In this document: positions 44,826-56,700 of the stretch, in pieces
Position numbering within the stretch: position 1 is the stretch's first letter
Layout: each line of letters opens with the position of its first letter
Source of the DNA: Erpetoichthys calabaricus
Taxonomy: Eukaryota; Chordata; Cladistia; Polypteriformes; Polypteridae
NCBI RefSeq assembly: GCF_900747795.2
Contig: NC_041402.2
Span: forward strand, 166,243,312-166,307,311
DNA: 64,000 nt
Reading direction: 5' to 3'
Notes under the pieces: generated by a model
What the model was told of the DNA's origin: nothing
Database searches by the model: none
What the model saw: the letters and a program-made list of their open reading frames with translations, nothing else
Position numbers and translations under genes: made by a program

Positions 44826-45560
44826 TTAAGATGCGGACAGGAGCTCCTCCTCATTCTCTCTGGTCTTCAGGCAGCCATAGCGCGTACTTGACTGTAGCAC
44901 TGAGAAGAGGCCATTGTCAAGATAGCTAGTATCCCTGATAATTTTCTTTGCACTGGTCAAACATCGCTCAGCGTAGATGTCCTTGAAGCTGCGGAGTGCA
45001 CACCCAGTGATATTTTCAGCTGACCCCACTAGAAGACTTGCAGTCCTAATGCCTGCTGTTTCTAAACCAGCCGGTTATACTTACTGTCAGGACACTTTCG
45101 ATGCTGGATATGTAAAAATTCTTTAGTATCTAGGAGAGCATCCTAAAACCCGTGAGGCATCTGAGGTGGTAAAGACGTTGTTATGCCTTCTTCACCAAGG
45201 CGTCAATATGCTTGGACCAGGTCAGGTTCTTTGTGATTTGAACACCCTGTCCACTTGAGTGCTGTTAATACTGCATGGGTGGTAGTGCCTCTGCTGTTTT
45301 CTTCTAAACCCCACAATCAACTCCTTTATCTTGATGAGATTCAGAGGAAGGTTATTGTCCTGACACCAGTGTGACAGACTCTCCACTTTATCTAAGTAAG
45401 CTTGTCATTGTTGTTAGAGATCAGGCCTACCACAGCTGTGTCATCAGCAAACTTGACAATGATGTTAGAGTCATGTGCAGCCATGCAGTCATACATTGAG
45501 TGAAAGTACAGCACAGGACTCAGAACACAGCCTGTGGAGACCCTGCATTGAAGATGGGGG
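44826..45560 (-). mobile_element. Rex1-type LINE remnant
   Basis: Minus-strand text equals 'ITGCALRSFKDIYAERCLT' then 'KKIIRDTSYLDNGLFSVL' (44826-45029) and, further up, 'CLITLTSLK'-, 'HMTLTSLSSLLMTQLW'- and 'VLSPVLYFHSMYDC'-like pieces, i.e. the reverse transcriptase catalytic block and the C-terminal region of a fish LINE. Several breaks. It ends at a (C)n/(A)n low-complexity patch. Confidence 0.6.
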
Positions 45561-45577
45561 TGGGTGATGAAGTGTGC

Positions 45578-45617
45578 CCCCCCCCCCCCACCTGAACCAC
45601 CTGGGGTCTGCCTGTGA

Positions 45618-45652
<35 letters not shown>
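45578..45652. repeat. poly-C and poly-A low-complexity patch
   Basis: A run of about 11 C near 45579-45590 and about 30 A at 45622-45652. Confidence 0.9.
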
Positions 45653-45655
<3 letters not shown>

Positions 45656-45841
45656 AGCTGCACAACAAAGTGTTCAGGTCCCTGAGCTTAAAGAGGTTTA
45701 TTATTATGATAAATACTGATCTACAGTTTACAAACAGCATTTGTAACATAATTACATCTCCTTTTGTCCAGGTGGGCCAGTACTGTATGAAAGATCAAGG
45801 TGATAGTATCACCCATGGATCTACTAGAGTGATATGTGAAA

Positions 45842-47285
45842 TGTAATAATAATAATAATAACATTTATTTGTATAGCACATTTTCATACAAAAAAGTAGC
45901 TCAAAAGTGCTTTACATAATGAAGAACAGTAAATAAAAAAAATATATAACAACATAAGAAATTAAAATAAGACAATATTAGTTAACATAAAAAAAAGAGA
46001 GTAAGGTCCGATGGCCAGGGTGGACAGAAAAAACAAAAAAAAACTCCAGACCGCTGGAGAAAAAAATAAAATCTGCAGGGGTTCCAGGCCACGAGACCGC
46101 CCAGTCCCCTCTGGGCATTCTACCTAACATTAATGAACAGTCCTCTTTGTATTTAGGGTTCTCACTGAAGGACTTGATGATGATGGACATGCAGACTTCT
46201 GGCTTTTAATTCTTCACTGTTGGAACATCATGGTGCTTTGAGTAGATGGTGGTGGCGAAAGCCGGAAAAAGAAACAGAAGAGAGAATAGGGGTTAGTACA
46301 GATTTTAGAGCTACCATGGATAGTTATTCTGCGGTGGGTTGGCACCCTGCCTGGAATTGGTTCCTGCCTTGTGCCCTGTGTTGGCTGGGATTGGCTCCAG
46401 CAGACCCCCGTGACCCTGTGTTCGGATTCAGCGGGTTAGAAAATGGATGGATGGATAGTTATTATAATGAATTGGATATACAGAGTATCAGGATTAAATT
46501 ACAGTGAAATTATGAGAAGGCCATGTTAAAATAATGTGTTTTCAGCAGTTTTTTAAAGTGCTCCACTGTATTAGCCTGGCGAATTCCTATTGGCAGGCTA
46601 TTCCAGATTTTAAGTGCATAATAGCAGAAGGCCGCCTCACCACTTCTTTTAAGTTTTGCTCTTGGAATTCTAAGGAAACACTCGTTTGAGGATCTGAGGT
46701 TACGATTTGGAATATAAGATGTCAGACATTCCAATATATAAGATGGGGCGAGGTTATTTAAGGCTTTATAAACCATAAGCAGAATTTTAAAGTCAAATCT
46801 GAATGACACAGGTAACCAGTGTAGTGACATCAAAACTGGAGAAATGTGCTCGGATTTTCTTTTCCTTGTTAGGATTCTAGCAGTTGCATTCTGCACTAGA
46901 TGCAAATGATTTATGTCTTTTTTGGGTATTCCTGAGAGGACTGTGTTACAGTAATCTAGTCAACTGAAAACAAACGCGTGAACTAATTTCTCAGCATCTT
47001 TCAATGATATAAGAGGTCTAACTTTTGCTATGTTTCTTAAGTGAAAAAATGATGTCCTAGTGATCTGATTAATATGTGATTTAAAATTCAGATTACAGTC
47101 AACAGTTACCCCTAAGCTTTTTACCTCCGTCTTGACTTTTAATCCTAATATAACCAGTTAATTTCTAATAGCATCATTGTATCCATTATTGCCAATCACT
47201 AAGATTTCAGTTTTCTCTTTATTTAGCTCGAGAAAGTTCAGTTCTGCATGTCTTATGATATTATTCATTCATGGCGATTTGCTTT
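45842..47285 (-). mobile_element. L2-type LINE, 3' part, with nested SINE
   Basis: The 3' end is antisense (TAA)n then 'catttatttgtatagcacat', the usual L2-like ending. The frame at 46510-46905 holds a long intact C-terminal piece: 'NATARILTRKRKSEHISPVL', 'SLHWLPVSFRFDFKILLMVYKAL', 'APSYILECLTSYIPNRNLRS' and 'KIWNSLPIGIRQA'. Upstream (46905-47285) more reverse transcriptase is readable but broken. A SINE-A lies inside at 46329-46450. Confidence 0.75.
46329..46450 (+). mobile_element. 5'-truncated SINE-A with 13-bp target-site duplication
   Basis: Sense-strand 3' part, 'gcggtgggttggcaccctgc' to a short (GATG)n tail, flanked by atggatagttatt at 46316-46328 and 46451-46463. Confidence 0.85.
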
Positions 47286-48825
47286 ATTAATTTTTAAGTC
47301 CTTTAAGTAGTAGATTTTCATCTTATTGCTTGAAGTGACCTTGAGATTTAACTTGGCTCTAGATTAATGAAATATACACTCTGGTGTAATCAAATCTATA
47401 ACTAACTGACATGTCCATTTCAATCTTCAAGTTCATGGTATGAGTAATGATCTTTTCCAGGACCACAGATCAAAAATCATTGTAATGTCTTTTGTTCTAT
47501 GTTCATGTTATTTGAGGTATTAACTGCAATATTGCAAACTGTTAAAAATAATTTACTGCATGTGTAATTATATGCATTATTTCATATTTTTACTATTATT
47601 GTGAAGGAATATTCAACCAAATTGTAATGTGAGGTAAATGAAATAAATGAGGTAGATGAATAAATGAAAAAACTCCAATAAATATTAATATTTTATTTAT
47701 TTATTAAATAAAAATAATAAAAATGCTAAACACAGTTTATAAAGCATGAAGTTTTCTCTTTAGGTTTAACTGGTTATACCTCCTTTATCAGTTATAAGTG
47801 TACCCTCATGACTTCTGTTCACTCTCTCAAACTCTCTCTCTCATACACTGTGGAGTATGACAGCTTAATTTCAGTGGTATTTGTGAGTTCTAGAATTGCT
47901 TATTTCAGATCCTGCAAGGATATTTCAGTGGGTTGTTCTTCAGTCATTCTGCTTGTGACTTGCTTGTATTTTCTAAATCATTATACTGCGACATGAGCCA
48001 CTGATGTTCCAGATCGAGAATGCATGGCTTAAAATTGCTCTGCAAAATCCACAGTTTCACAGGAGAATGCACAGTCCCTTCAATGAAATCAAGCAAAGCA
48101 GGTTCTGATTTAGTAAACCATTACTATACCATGTTAGTATCACGACCATCCTGTTTGATTATTAGTAGAGGTTCCTACAGTGGAATGCAATGTTAGCTTT
48201 CTCCACATTCATAAGGCCTTAGGTTGGCAAAAAGCTGCACATTTAACTTACTGTATCTGACCATAGAATACTGTTCCACAATATTTGTAGATAATCTGTT
48301 TATTTTGGAAACCTAGGTGAGCATTTATTTTTGTAATATTCAGCAGGAGTTTCAGCCATGCTCCTATACCAATAATCCAATTTTTAGTAAAGAAAACTTT
48401 GTGATCAATCTAGGATTCTTTGTGCCCTCATTAAATATTATGTTTGAAGAGATCTGACTGGAGCCCAATAGCATTAAAAGTCCTCCACAGATATTTGATT
48501 GTGAGAAGATGCAACTATGAAATTATTTCACTTTGACAACATGGACCAAAATTAGATGGGTTTAGATTGGACAGAGCTGGTCTAATTTAGGACAAAATGT
48601 TAACCAATATATTCAATCAGACAATTATTTATTTTTAGTAATGTTTCCATAACTATAAATTGTACATCTGAGTAATTTCAAGTTAAAATTTATTTTCATC
48701 TGCACACAGTACAATTCTTGTTTGAATGTCTCCTAAATACTAATGACAATAGTATGACTGATTAGATTATACAGTATATAGTTTCAACAATGGACACAAT
48801 GTACTGTATATTGTTAAATAAATGT
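47286..48825. other. no gene recognised
   Basis: Very AT-rich. A simple-sequence patch, (TTTA/TAAA)-like, lies near 47690-47715. Confidence 0.4.
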
Positions 48826-48829
48826 TAAA

Positions 48830-50040
48830 GTCCACAAATCTCTGGTACCATGCCAAAACTGTACTTCCTCACCTCACATTTCTCTCTCTCACATGGTATG
48901 TCTGTCTCATCAATGAGTCTTTATTTCAACCCTCCCTCAGATGTAGAATTAATTGTCACTTGTCAAAGCTGTACATCTCCTCCTGGAATTACTTTATTGT
49001 CCTAATGGCCAGTCTAGAACTACATCTAATAGTTTTGATGTTCCTGCATCGCTGAACCCTACTTAGACCTTGAATAACCTTGTCTCTACAGTAAAAACAT
49101 AGACAATACAGTTCTGTCTATCTCCGTACTTGGCTGTGCGCTGTGGCTAGCAGATGAAGCATCTCTGTTCTGATGACAGACCTCTGTGACCTCAGTCTGC
49201 TACTACCTAGTGGCCAGGTGGTCATGCCTTTGGTTAGCCCAAACCCTCTACATTTTTTTCTTCAAGTTCATTTCACTATACCCAGTATCTTCTGGATAGC
49301 ATACTCTCTAGTATCTCATTCCATTTTTGCTTCCTCCTTCTGGTAGACACTACCACAGCTTCACCACTCACTCCAACTGCTTCAAGGACATTCTGCCGTC
49401 AGGTCATAATGTCACTGAATTGCCAGTAACCTGATCTGACCTGCCCCATACTGTACTCACCCACTAGTTTACGTCTAATTCTACTGTATGTTACATGTGT
49501 ACTGCCATCCCCATTTTTCTTCCTCTGCTGTTTAATACAGTTTATATGTCTGTACAGTTCTGTTTTGCAAATGTACATTAGGCCATTCCTCAGCCATTTG
49601 TATTTATTGTATTTTTTATATATCATTTTATTGCCTGTACATACTATAATAAAAAGGGGATTTATTGAGGGATCCAGAGTAATGCACAGAAGGATAACGT
49701 GGGGAGATAACTACAAAGTAATAGACAGAAGTGACGAAACTTTATTCCCCTTGAGGGCCTGACTAGGCAGCTCAGTCTTTCCTATATAGACAATGTCTTC
49801 ATTTTCACCTCCCTCTTAGATCTCTAAACTGGAGGTAAGTTTTAAACCCTGAACTGACAAAACTTCCACTGTCCTAATGACATATTTAAAAAGCAAAGTC
49901 ATTTGGCCCTTATAAAAATAATAAGACTGACTCATAGGATCTCACTAATCACATCACAACAGAGTGGAGATATATTGCATGTTGATTAGCACATGCAAGC
50001 AAGAATTTCACTGTACACGGTATGTGTCACAACATTGATC
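48830..50040 (+). repeat. possible LINE 3' region remnants
   Basis: 'ccttctggtagacactacca' and 'ttcaaggacattctgccgtc' (49338-49400) read like the 'PSGRHY...' C-terminus of a fish LINE, and 'gcaagaatttcactgtacac' (49998) like a Rex1-type 3' UTR. The pieces are separated by unassigned sequence. Confidence 0.35.
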
Positions 50041-50189
50041 CTATAAGCCTATAAATAAGTGCCCAGGTCATCATCTGCTCAAGAGATTTTGCATATGTTA
50101 CTAACCATTGCCAAGAGATAACCTTTAACTTAAACAACAATAAATATTTCTGCTTTATTGTTATGAGAGAAGATGCTCAATGGCATATA

Positions 50190-51808
50190 CAGTAGTGTGA
50201 AAAACTATTTGCCCCCTTCCTGATTTCTTATTCTTTTGCATGTTTGTCACACAAAATGTTTCTGATCATCAAACACATTTAACCATTAGTCAAATATAAC
50301 ACAAGTAAACACAAAATGCAGTTTGTAAATGGTGGTTTTTATTATTTAGGGAGAAAAAAAAATCCAAACCTACATGGCCCTGTGTGAAAAAGTAATTGCC
50401 CCCTGAACCTAATAACTGGTTGGGCCACCCTTAGCAGTAATAACTGCAATCAAGCGTTTGCGATAACTTGCAATGAGTCTTTTACAGTGCTCTGGAGGAA
50501 TTTTGGCCCACTCATCTTTGCAAAATTGTTGTAATTCAGCTTTATTTGAGGGTTTTCTAGCATGAACCGCCTTTTTAAGGTCATGCCATAGCATCTCAAT
50601 TGGATTCAGGTCAGGACTTTGACTAGGCCACTCCAAAGTCTTCATTTTGTTTTTCTTCAGCCATTCAGAGGTGGATTTGCTGGTGTGTTTTGGGTCATTG
50701 TCCTGTTGCAGCACCCAAGATCGCTTCAGCTTGAGTTGACGAACAGATGGCCGGACATTCTCCTTCAGGATTTTTTGGTAGACAGTAGAATTCATGGTTC
50801 CATCTATCATAGCAAGCCTTCCAGGTCCTGAAGCAGCAAAACAACCCCAGACCATCACACTACCACCACCATATTTTACTGTTGGTATGATGTTCTTTTT
50901 CTGAAATGCTGTGTTCCTTTTACGCCAGATGTAACGGGACATTTGCCTTCCAAAAAGTTCAACTTTTGTCTCATCAGTCCACAAGGTATTTTCCCAAAAG
51001 TCTTGGCAATCATTGAGATGTTCCTTAGCAAAATTGAGACGAGCCCTAATGTTCTTTTTGCTTAACAGTCGTTTGCGTCTTGGACATCTGCCATGCAGGC
51101 CGTTTTTGCCCAGTCTCTTTCTTATGGTGGAGTCGTGAACACTGACCTTAATTGAGGCAAGTGAGGCCTGCAGTTCTTTAGACGTTGTCCTGGGGTCTTT
51201 TGTGACCTCTCGGATGAGTCGTCTCTGCGCTCTTGGGGTAATTTTGGTCGGCCGGCCACTCCTGGGAAGGTTCACCACTGTTCCATGTTTTTGCCATTTG
51301 TGGATAATGGCTCTCACTGTGGTTCGCTGGAGTCCCAAAGCTTTAGAAATGGCTTTATAACCTTTACCAGACTGATAGATCTCAATTACTTCTGTTCTCA
51401 TTTGTTCCTGAATTTCTTTGGATCTTGGCATGATGTCTAGCTTTTGAGGTGCTTTTGGTCTACTTCTCTGTGTCAGGCAGCTCCTATTTAAGTGATTTCT
51501 TGATTGAAACAGGTGTGGCAGTAATCAGGCCTGGGGGGTGGCTACGGAAATTGAACTCAGGTGTGATACACCACAGTTAGGTTATTTTTTAACAAGGGGG
51601 CAATTCCTTTTTCACACAGGGCCATGTAGGTTTGGATTTTTTTTCTCCCTAAATAATAAAAACCATCATTTAAAAACTGCATTTTGTGTTTACTTGTGTT
51701 ATATTTGACTAATGGTTAAATGTGTTTGATGATCAGAAACATTTTGTGTGACAAACATGCAAAAGAATAAGAAATCAGGAAGGGGGCAAATAGTTTTTCA
51801 CACCACTG
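50190..51808 (-). mobile_element. Tc1/mariner-type transposon, complete
   Basis: A 1619-bp element with terminal inverted repeats of about 213 bp (50190-50403 and 51596-51808) that differ at only a few positions. The outer ends read CAGT(A/G)GTGTGAAAAACTATT. It is flanked by TA on both sides (50188-50189 and 51809-51810), the target of this superfamily. One intact transposase frame lies within. The nearly identical ends and unbroken frame point to a recent insertion. Confidence 0.95.
50409..51431 (-). CDS. Tc1-type transposase (DD34E), intact
   Basis: 340 residues, the usual length of Tc1 transposases. It opens with MPRSKEIQEQMR and a paired helix-turn-helix region (about 1-110) holding the linker motif 'LPRSGRPTKIT' (55-65), followed by a basic, NLS-like PRRKR (117-121). 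The catalytic triad is complete: D153 in 'WTDETKVELF', D244 in 'LQQDNDPKHTS' and E279 in 'SPDLNPIEMLW', with exactly 34 residues between the last two. The glycine-rich 'YGGGSVMVWGCF' block (187-198) is present. Family role: binds the terminal repeats, excises the element and reinserts it at TA. The frame has no stops or shifts; whether it is active cannot be seen from sequence. It sits about 1.9 kb upstream of the ZPR1 promoter region, in the opposite orientation. Confidence 0.95.
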   Translation of the reverse strand: MPRSKEIQEQMRTEVIEIYQSGKGYKAISKALGLQRTTVRAIIHKWQKHGTVVNLPRSGRPTKITPRAQRRLIREVTKDPRTTSKELQASLASIKVSVHDSTIRKRLGKNGLHGRCPRRKRLLSKKNIRARLNFAKEHLNDCQDFWENTLWTDETKVELFGRQMSRYIWRKRNTAFQKKNIIPTVKYGGGSVMVWGCFAASGPGRLAMIDGTMNSTVYQKILKENVRPSVRQLKLKRSWVLQQDNDPKHTSKSTSEWLKKNKMKTLEWPSQSPDLNPIEMLWHDLKKAVHARKPSNKAELQQFCKDEWAKIPPEHCKRLIASYRKRLIAVITAKGGPTSY

Positions 51809-51810
51809 TA

Positions 51811-53395
51811 TTCTTATACAATGAGTGCAATGTTTAAATATCTTTCAAATATTTGACTTTTACTTTTAAAAGCTTGTTTAAGAAATTGCAGCATTACACT
51901 TATTTTTCAACAGCAGGCAAAAAACAGACTGAGTTGGAAGACAACTTTTTTAATATTAGGTATGAAATTTAAATACTCATGGCTTCAGTTGTTTAAGAAA
52001 TAATGAGTTGATAGGTGTGTGTTTTTGTATTCTGTCTAACCGAATGACACTTTTGGTTAATGAATTACTTTAACATTACTTCATAATATTAGAAAAGAGA
52101 TTACATACATTATATACTTCCAAAAGATCTCTTCATTCAATTTCTAAACCCAATTATTCTACTGTGGTCGCAAGTGCCACAGTTCGAAAAATGGTGTGTC
52201 ACAGACTATAGTCACTTTGTAATCTCCCATCAATCTAAATTAAAGATATTTGGAATTTAGGAGGAAAGCACGCTACTAAATGAAAATGTTTGTTAATGGA
52301 TGGAGAACATAGCAACGTGGGAGTGAACCTGATCTCTGGAGATAAGAGTAGGGCTACTGTGCCAAACCATGCTTGTCACAAATGGCAAATAAAACTGTAC
52401 ATTTGAATGGTTGATTAGAAACGTTCGCTCGTAAAATCTTTTCATGCACAAAGCATAATAAAAAACGTTGCAGTAAAAAAAGACTTTCAAAAAACAGTTC
52501 TATAAATTACAAAGAATGGAGCTTCTCCACCACATCTACAGTGCTGTCGCCATCTGCTGAATGACATGGAGAAAAACGTCTTAGAAATCACATGATATCA
52601 TTATATTTGTAAAAATACAGACTATCATTGAAGAAAACAAATTTTAAGTTACATTTACTTTTTAAAGGTTTTAAGTACTCTTTACTGGCGTAGCATACAG
52701 ATCGTCGTGCTTTGCACATTTGAGCGTTATCATCTAAATCTTTTCATTTTAATCGATGCGAAATAAAAATTGAAGAGTTTTATGATCACACCTGATAAAA
52801 TGTTGTTTTAAATGGCTAACAACGAAAACAGATAATAAATAATTCACCCAGAAAAACAGAATAAAAAAATCACAGCGCACACCTGCAACATTCAGTTCTA
52901 CAGGGTTTCTATCGTCCTCGCTATCTCAGCTAACAGAAAAGCAGTTTATTTCATTATTTATTAAGGTGTACACTGCGAAAATTACAACGTGCTGTTATTG
53001 TACTGCGTTTTCAATTGTATGAGCGCGTCTCCAAAAAAGTCAAAACTGTTCCTGGAAATACAGTAGTAATTACAGAGGAGTGTAGGGTGATGTGGAAGGA
53101 AACTCTGCTTACAAATGGGACAGAACGGGCTAAATGCGTAATAATAACAACAGGGCATTGGATTCAAACGTATACCAGTGTGTTAATGTTTTTGTTATAT
53201 TTCCTTTTTGTTGGCATCAAAAGGGGATATACACCAAACCAAAAACATGAAGAAACAACGCAAAATTCTGCCTCCTTTCTTACTGTTGCGCGAGTAATAC
53301 GCCAATCGAAATGGACGCTATTTTCATACTAAAGGAGAATATTTATATGAAATACAATGACGTGATTTATTATTTTAAAATATTCTTATTCTGCT
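51811..53395. other. no gene recognised
   Basis: AT-rich intergenic DNA between the transposon and the ZPR1 promoter. A 105-residue frame at 53015-53332 has no family features. Confidence 0.45.
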
Positions 53396-53662
53396 AATGT
53401 ATCCAACAGTAAGACGCCCTGCGTACCTTATATTTCCCCAGAACGAGCAACAACCAAGCACACCTTGAAAGCTCCTAGTCCAACAGTCACCGTTCTAGCG
53501 CGCACCATGGAGACGTACAACAAGAAGAATTTTCACCTCCGGGTTAGCGTGACGTGACGTCTGAAGTGTGCATGTGCTTAACGAGGTTTCGGGAAACGTC
53601 GAGAACTTGAAGCTGGTTTTCGAGGGTGTGCTTTGAAAGTTTGTGCTATCTGATTTAAAAAA
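53395..53662 (+). promoter_or_regulatory. ZPR1: ZPR1 promoter / 5' UTR region
   Basis: The stretch before the ZPR1 start codon is richer in CpG than its surroundings and has no TATA box near the start, as for housekeeping promoters. A CRE/ATF-like composite, TGACGTGACGTC, lies at 53550-53561. On the opposite strand there is an ATG (53508-53506) and two donor-like sites (AAG|GTGTGC at 53464, TAAG|GTACGC near 53431), so a divergent transcript is possible. The transcription start itself cannot be fixed from sequence. Confidence 0.5.
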
Positions 53663-53785
53663 ATGTCAGTTATCGGAGAAGAAGAGGTTCGAGGCTGTAA
53701 AGCGGTTTTTAAAGCCATTAGTGCGGATGACCAGGAGCAACAGCCAACGGAGATCGAAAGCCTGTGTATGAACTGTTACAAGAAC
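53663..53785 (+). CDS. ZPR1: ZPR1 exon 1
   Basis: 41 codons from [13 protein letters not shown] to NCYKN, then GTACGT. The first 20 residues are not conserved; '[20 protein letters not shown]' matches the family. It carries the first two zinc-binding cysteines (C35, C38). Confidence 0.93.
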
Positions 53786-56700
53786 GTACGTGTCGGATAA
53801 TGTATTTCCTATTTTATTTCGAATGTTATATGTGTGAATTGTTTTAAATTAATTTTTTTCGGTTGTACGGTTACTGGAACGACAATGGGAAGGGCTTCGA
53901 CTTAAGTATTTAAAGATGAATAGTGGAAATACACGCAATAGTTAGAGTATTTTAAGGCATGCACGTCAATTTAGTGACAAAATTACCGGGAGAGTTGTAC
54001 GTAGGCTGATTGCAAGCATGCCTGTTAGCAGTACCTGGGAGGAAGGGTTCTAATGACAGAAAGCAACAACACAGTTTATTTCATAATATGATTTTGGGGG
54101 AGTCCGCGTAGCTGAAGTTTATATTGTATACATTAAATGAACGTGCTAGTAAGACTTTGACTGTACTCGGTATGTTAACACTGGTAGTGCTGCAACTACG
54201 ATTTCTACTACTACAACTACTAGCCGATTCTACAGGTTGTCAAATTCTTGAAGTAACTGCTAACCCTCTACAAAGTAGCCATGTATTTATCTACAAGTGT
54301 TTGTTGATATCGTATTTATCTTGTACTGCATGCAGGGTACGTACACTTTTTAATACTGAGTTTTAATAAGTATCGTATTGTGAGGAATACATTGTTTTTT
54401 ATGGTCCTGTTGGGATTTTGCTGTCATACATGATTTGAAACCAGCTGTGTGATTTAAGTATTTGTTTGCTTTTGGACTTGGGTAAAAATGAAATGATAAG
54501 GATGCTGTCTTACTTTCTCTGCTATTTTCTGGGTCGAGCAAGGATGGATGCAAACTCTTAGTGACGGATATACAGATATTTAATTTAGTAAATTTCATTT
54601 CATTTAGTCATTTACTATATTTCATTTAGTAGCTTTCTGCGAAATACATTTAGTTTTAATACATTTTGTTTGATTTTTAGTAACATGTACAAGTAATGAG
54701 AGACTCAATGAATAAGCAAACTATTTCATATTATGTGTTCATAAGGTAGTTTCCCCAAGAGCCTGCTCAGTCTAAAGAATGTGTGTAAAATAAATCAATG
54801 AAGTGTCTTTGGCAGAACTCACAAGGACCTCCAGGTAGCTGAGTTGTGTGGGCCCTTGCATTAGAATGACATTTTCTTCTCATTCTGATATTGTTTCAAG
54901 TTTTGTAACAAATGCACTATGATTTGTCTTTTTAAAAACACAACATTTGCATCACAGACAAGAGAGACATAAAAGCCCCTTCTGTATTTAGAACACTTTG
55001 CATCGTGGGTGTTTTAGCATAAAAAAAAAGCATGGGAAAAAGGCATTGAGAAATGCATTAATTGCTGTTGTAGTAACCCTATAATTAATCATACTGAATG
55101 TAGAATCTCACATTTTGGTTTGTTCATATATGGTTAGTTATTTCATAAATGAGAACAATAATTTGTAAATAAATAATCTGTTTTCAATTATATAGTAGAT
55201 GTTTGCCTTTTCTTGTATAGTTCAATAAAAGCAATTTTAACAAAGTGTTGCACACCAGTGTTTATCAAGCTTTCTGTTATCACAACCCACTCTTCTCCAT
55301 GTAAGTGTTTTCATGACCCACCAAGTTTGTGTGGGTCTTGGAGCTGGGGGTTAGTGAATTGTGGATTCCCCCTTTGAGAATCAGGGTGGGTTCCCATTGC
55401 CAAATCAAGCACATTCATCAGAGCTGCAACTCACTGTGATCTTCTGGTGACCCAGTGGTTGAGAAAAATTGATGTACTCCATATTTTTCTTCAACCAACC
55501 ATAAGTCTTCAGGAAAGAAATATGAACTCTTAGTTGCATTGTAATCCTTAATTAGATTTTTTTTTTCAGGGTACTACAAGGCTGTTGTTAACGAAGATAC
55601 CATTCTTCAAAGAAATCATAATTAGCTCATTTACCTGTGATCAGTGTGGATGGACCAACAGTGAGATTCAGTCAGCTGGGAAGATTCAGGACCAAGGTGT
55701 TTTATATTGTCTTCATATTCAGTCAAGAAAGGTACACTACAGAAAAACAAAGCAAAAAAAAAGTATAAAACAAACAAGACACACTTTATTAATAAATGTT
55801 TTCATCTGAAGGACTTGAATAGAGAAGTTGTAAAGGCTGACAGTGCTACAACCAAAATCCCAGAACTTGACTTTGAAATACCAGCCTTTTCCCAAAAGGG
55901 AGGTAAGTATCAATCAAGGTATTGTTTATTTTGCATGTTATATAAACATCAGTATAAATGGTATTTTCTTTTTAGCAAACATGATGACAAATTGCTTTAC
56001 ATTTGAAAGTAGGGAAAGTATTTAATAGAGTGGCATAAGGTAAATAATGCAGAACATTTAATGATGGATTAAAAAAAATATATCAGTGGCACATTTCAAG
56101 CACACATGAGTTAATGGTCTGTTTCTCAAAGACAATTTTTGTAATTTTGAAAGATTTTCTTTACAGAAAAATAAAAAGAATGCATGCCTTCATAGCCATA
56201 AGCATTTTACATTATTTGTTGGGGGTATAGACTAAAGTGGGTTAATGTTAGATATTGGGTGGGGTGAAGGGGCAGGGTATTGTCATTTTCATTTTTCACT
56301 CTATTCTTACTCTGTCTTCTCCTGTTCAACAGCCATTTTCTGGTTTTACCAAATTCTACCTTCAACAATGTCTTTCTCAAAATCCCTCTGGGCATCTTTT
56401 CCAGTCTAACTTTGTGCACTTCCTCATCCCAGCATCCACTCCTTAGCATATCAACTATTGCCACCACATTCTGACACATCCACCTGATCACTCCCATTTC
56501 TGTTCTTTAGAACTTTTCTTCATATAGATTTTTATGAACTATTCCTTTAAATGCCAAATGGGCTCCTTTAGAAATCATCAATATTTTGGATAGTAAACTT
56601 TCTGCTTCAGCATTCTTCACCCATACACTGACTATATATATGAGTAAATATCACACTGTTCACCTGCAGACTATCCTACACACCACTATACCGTTTATGC

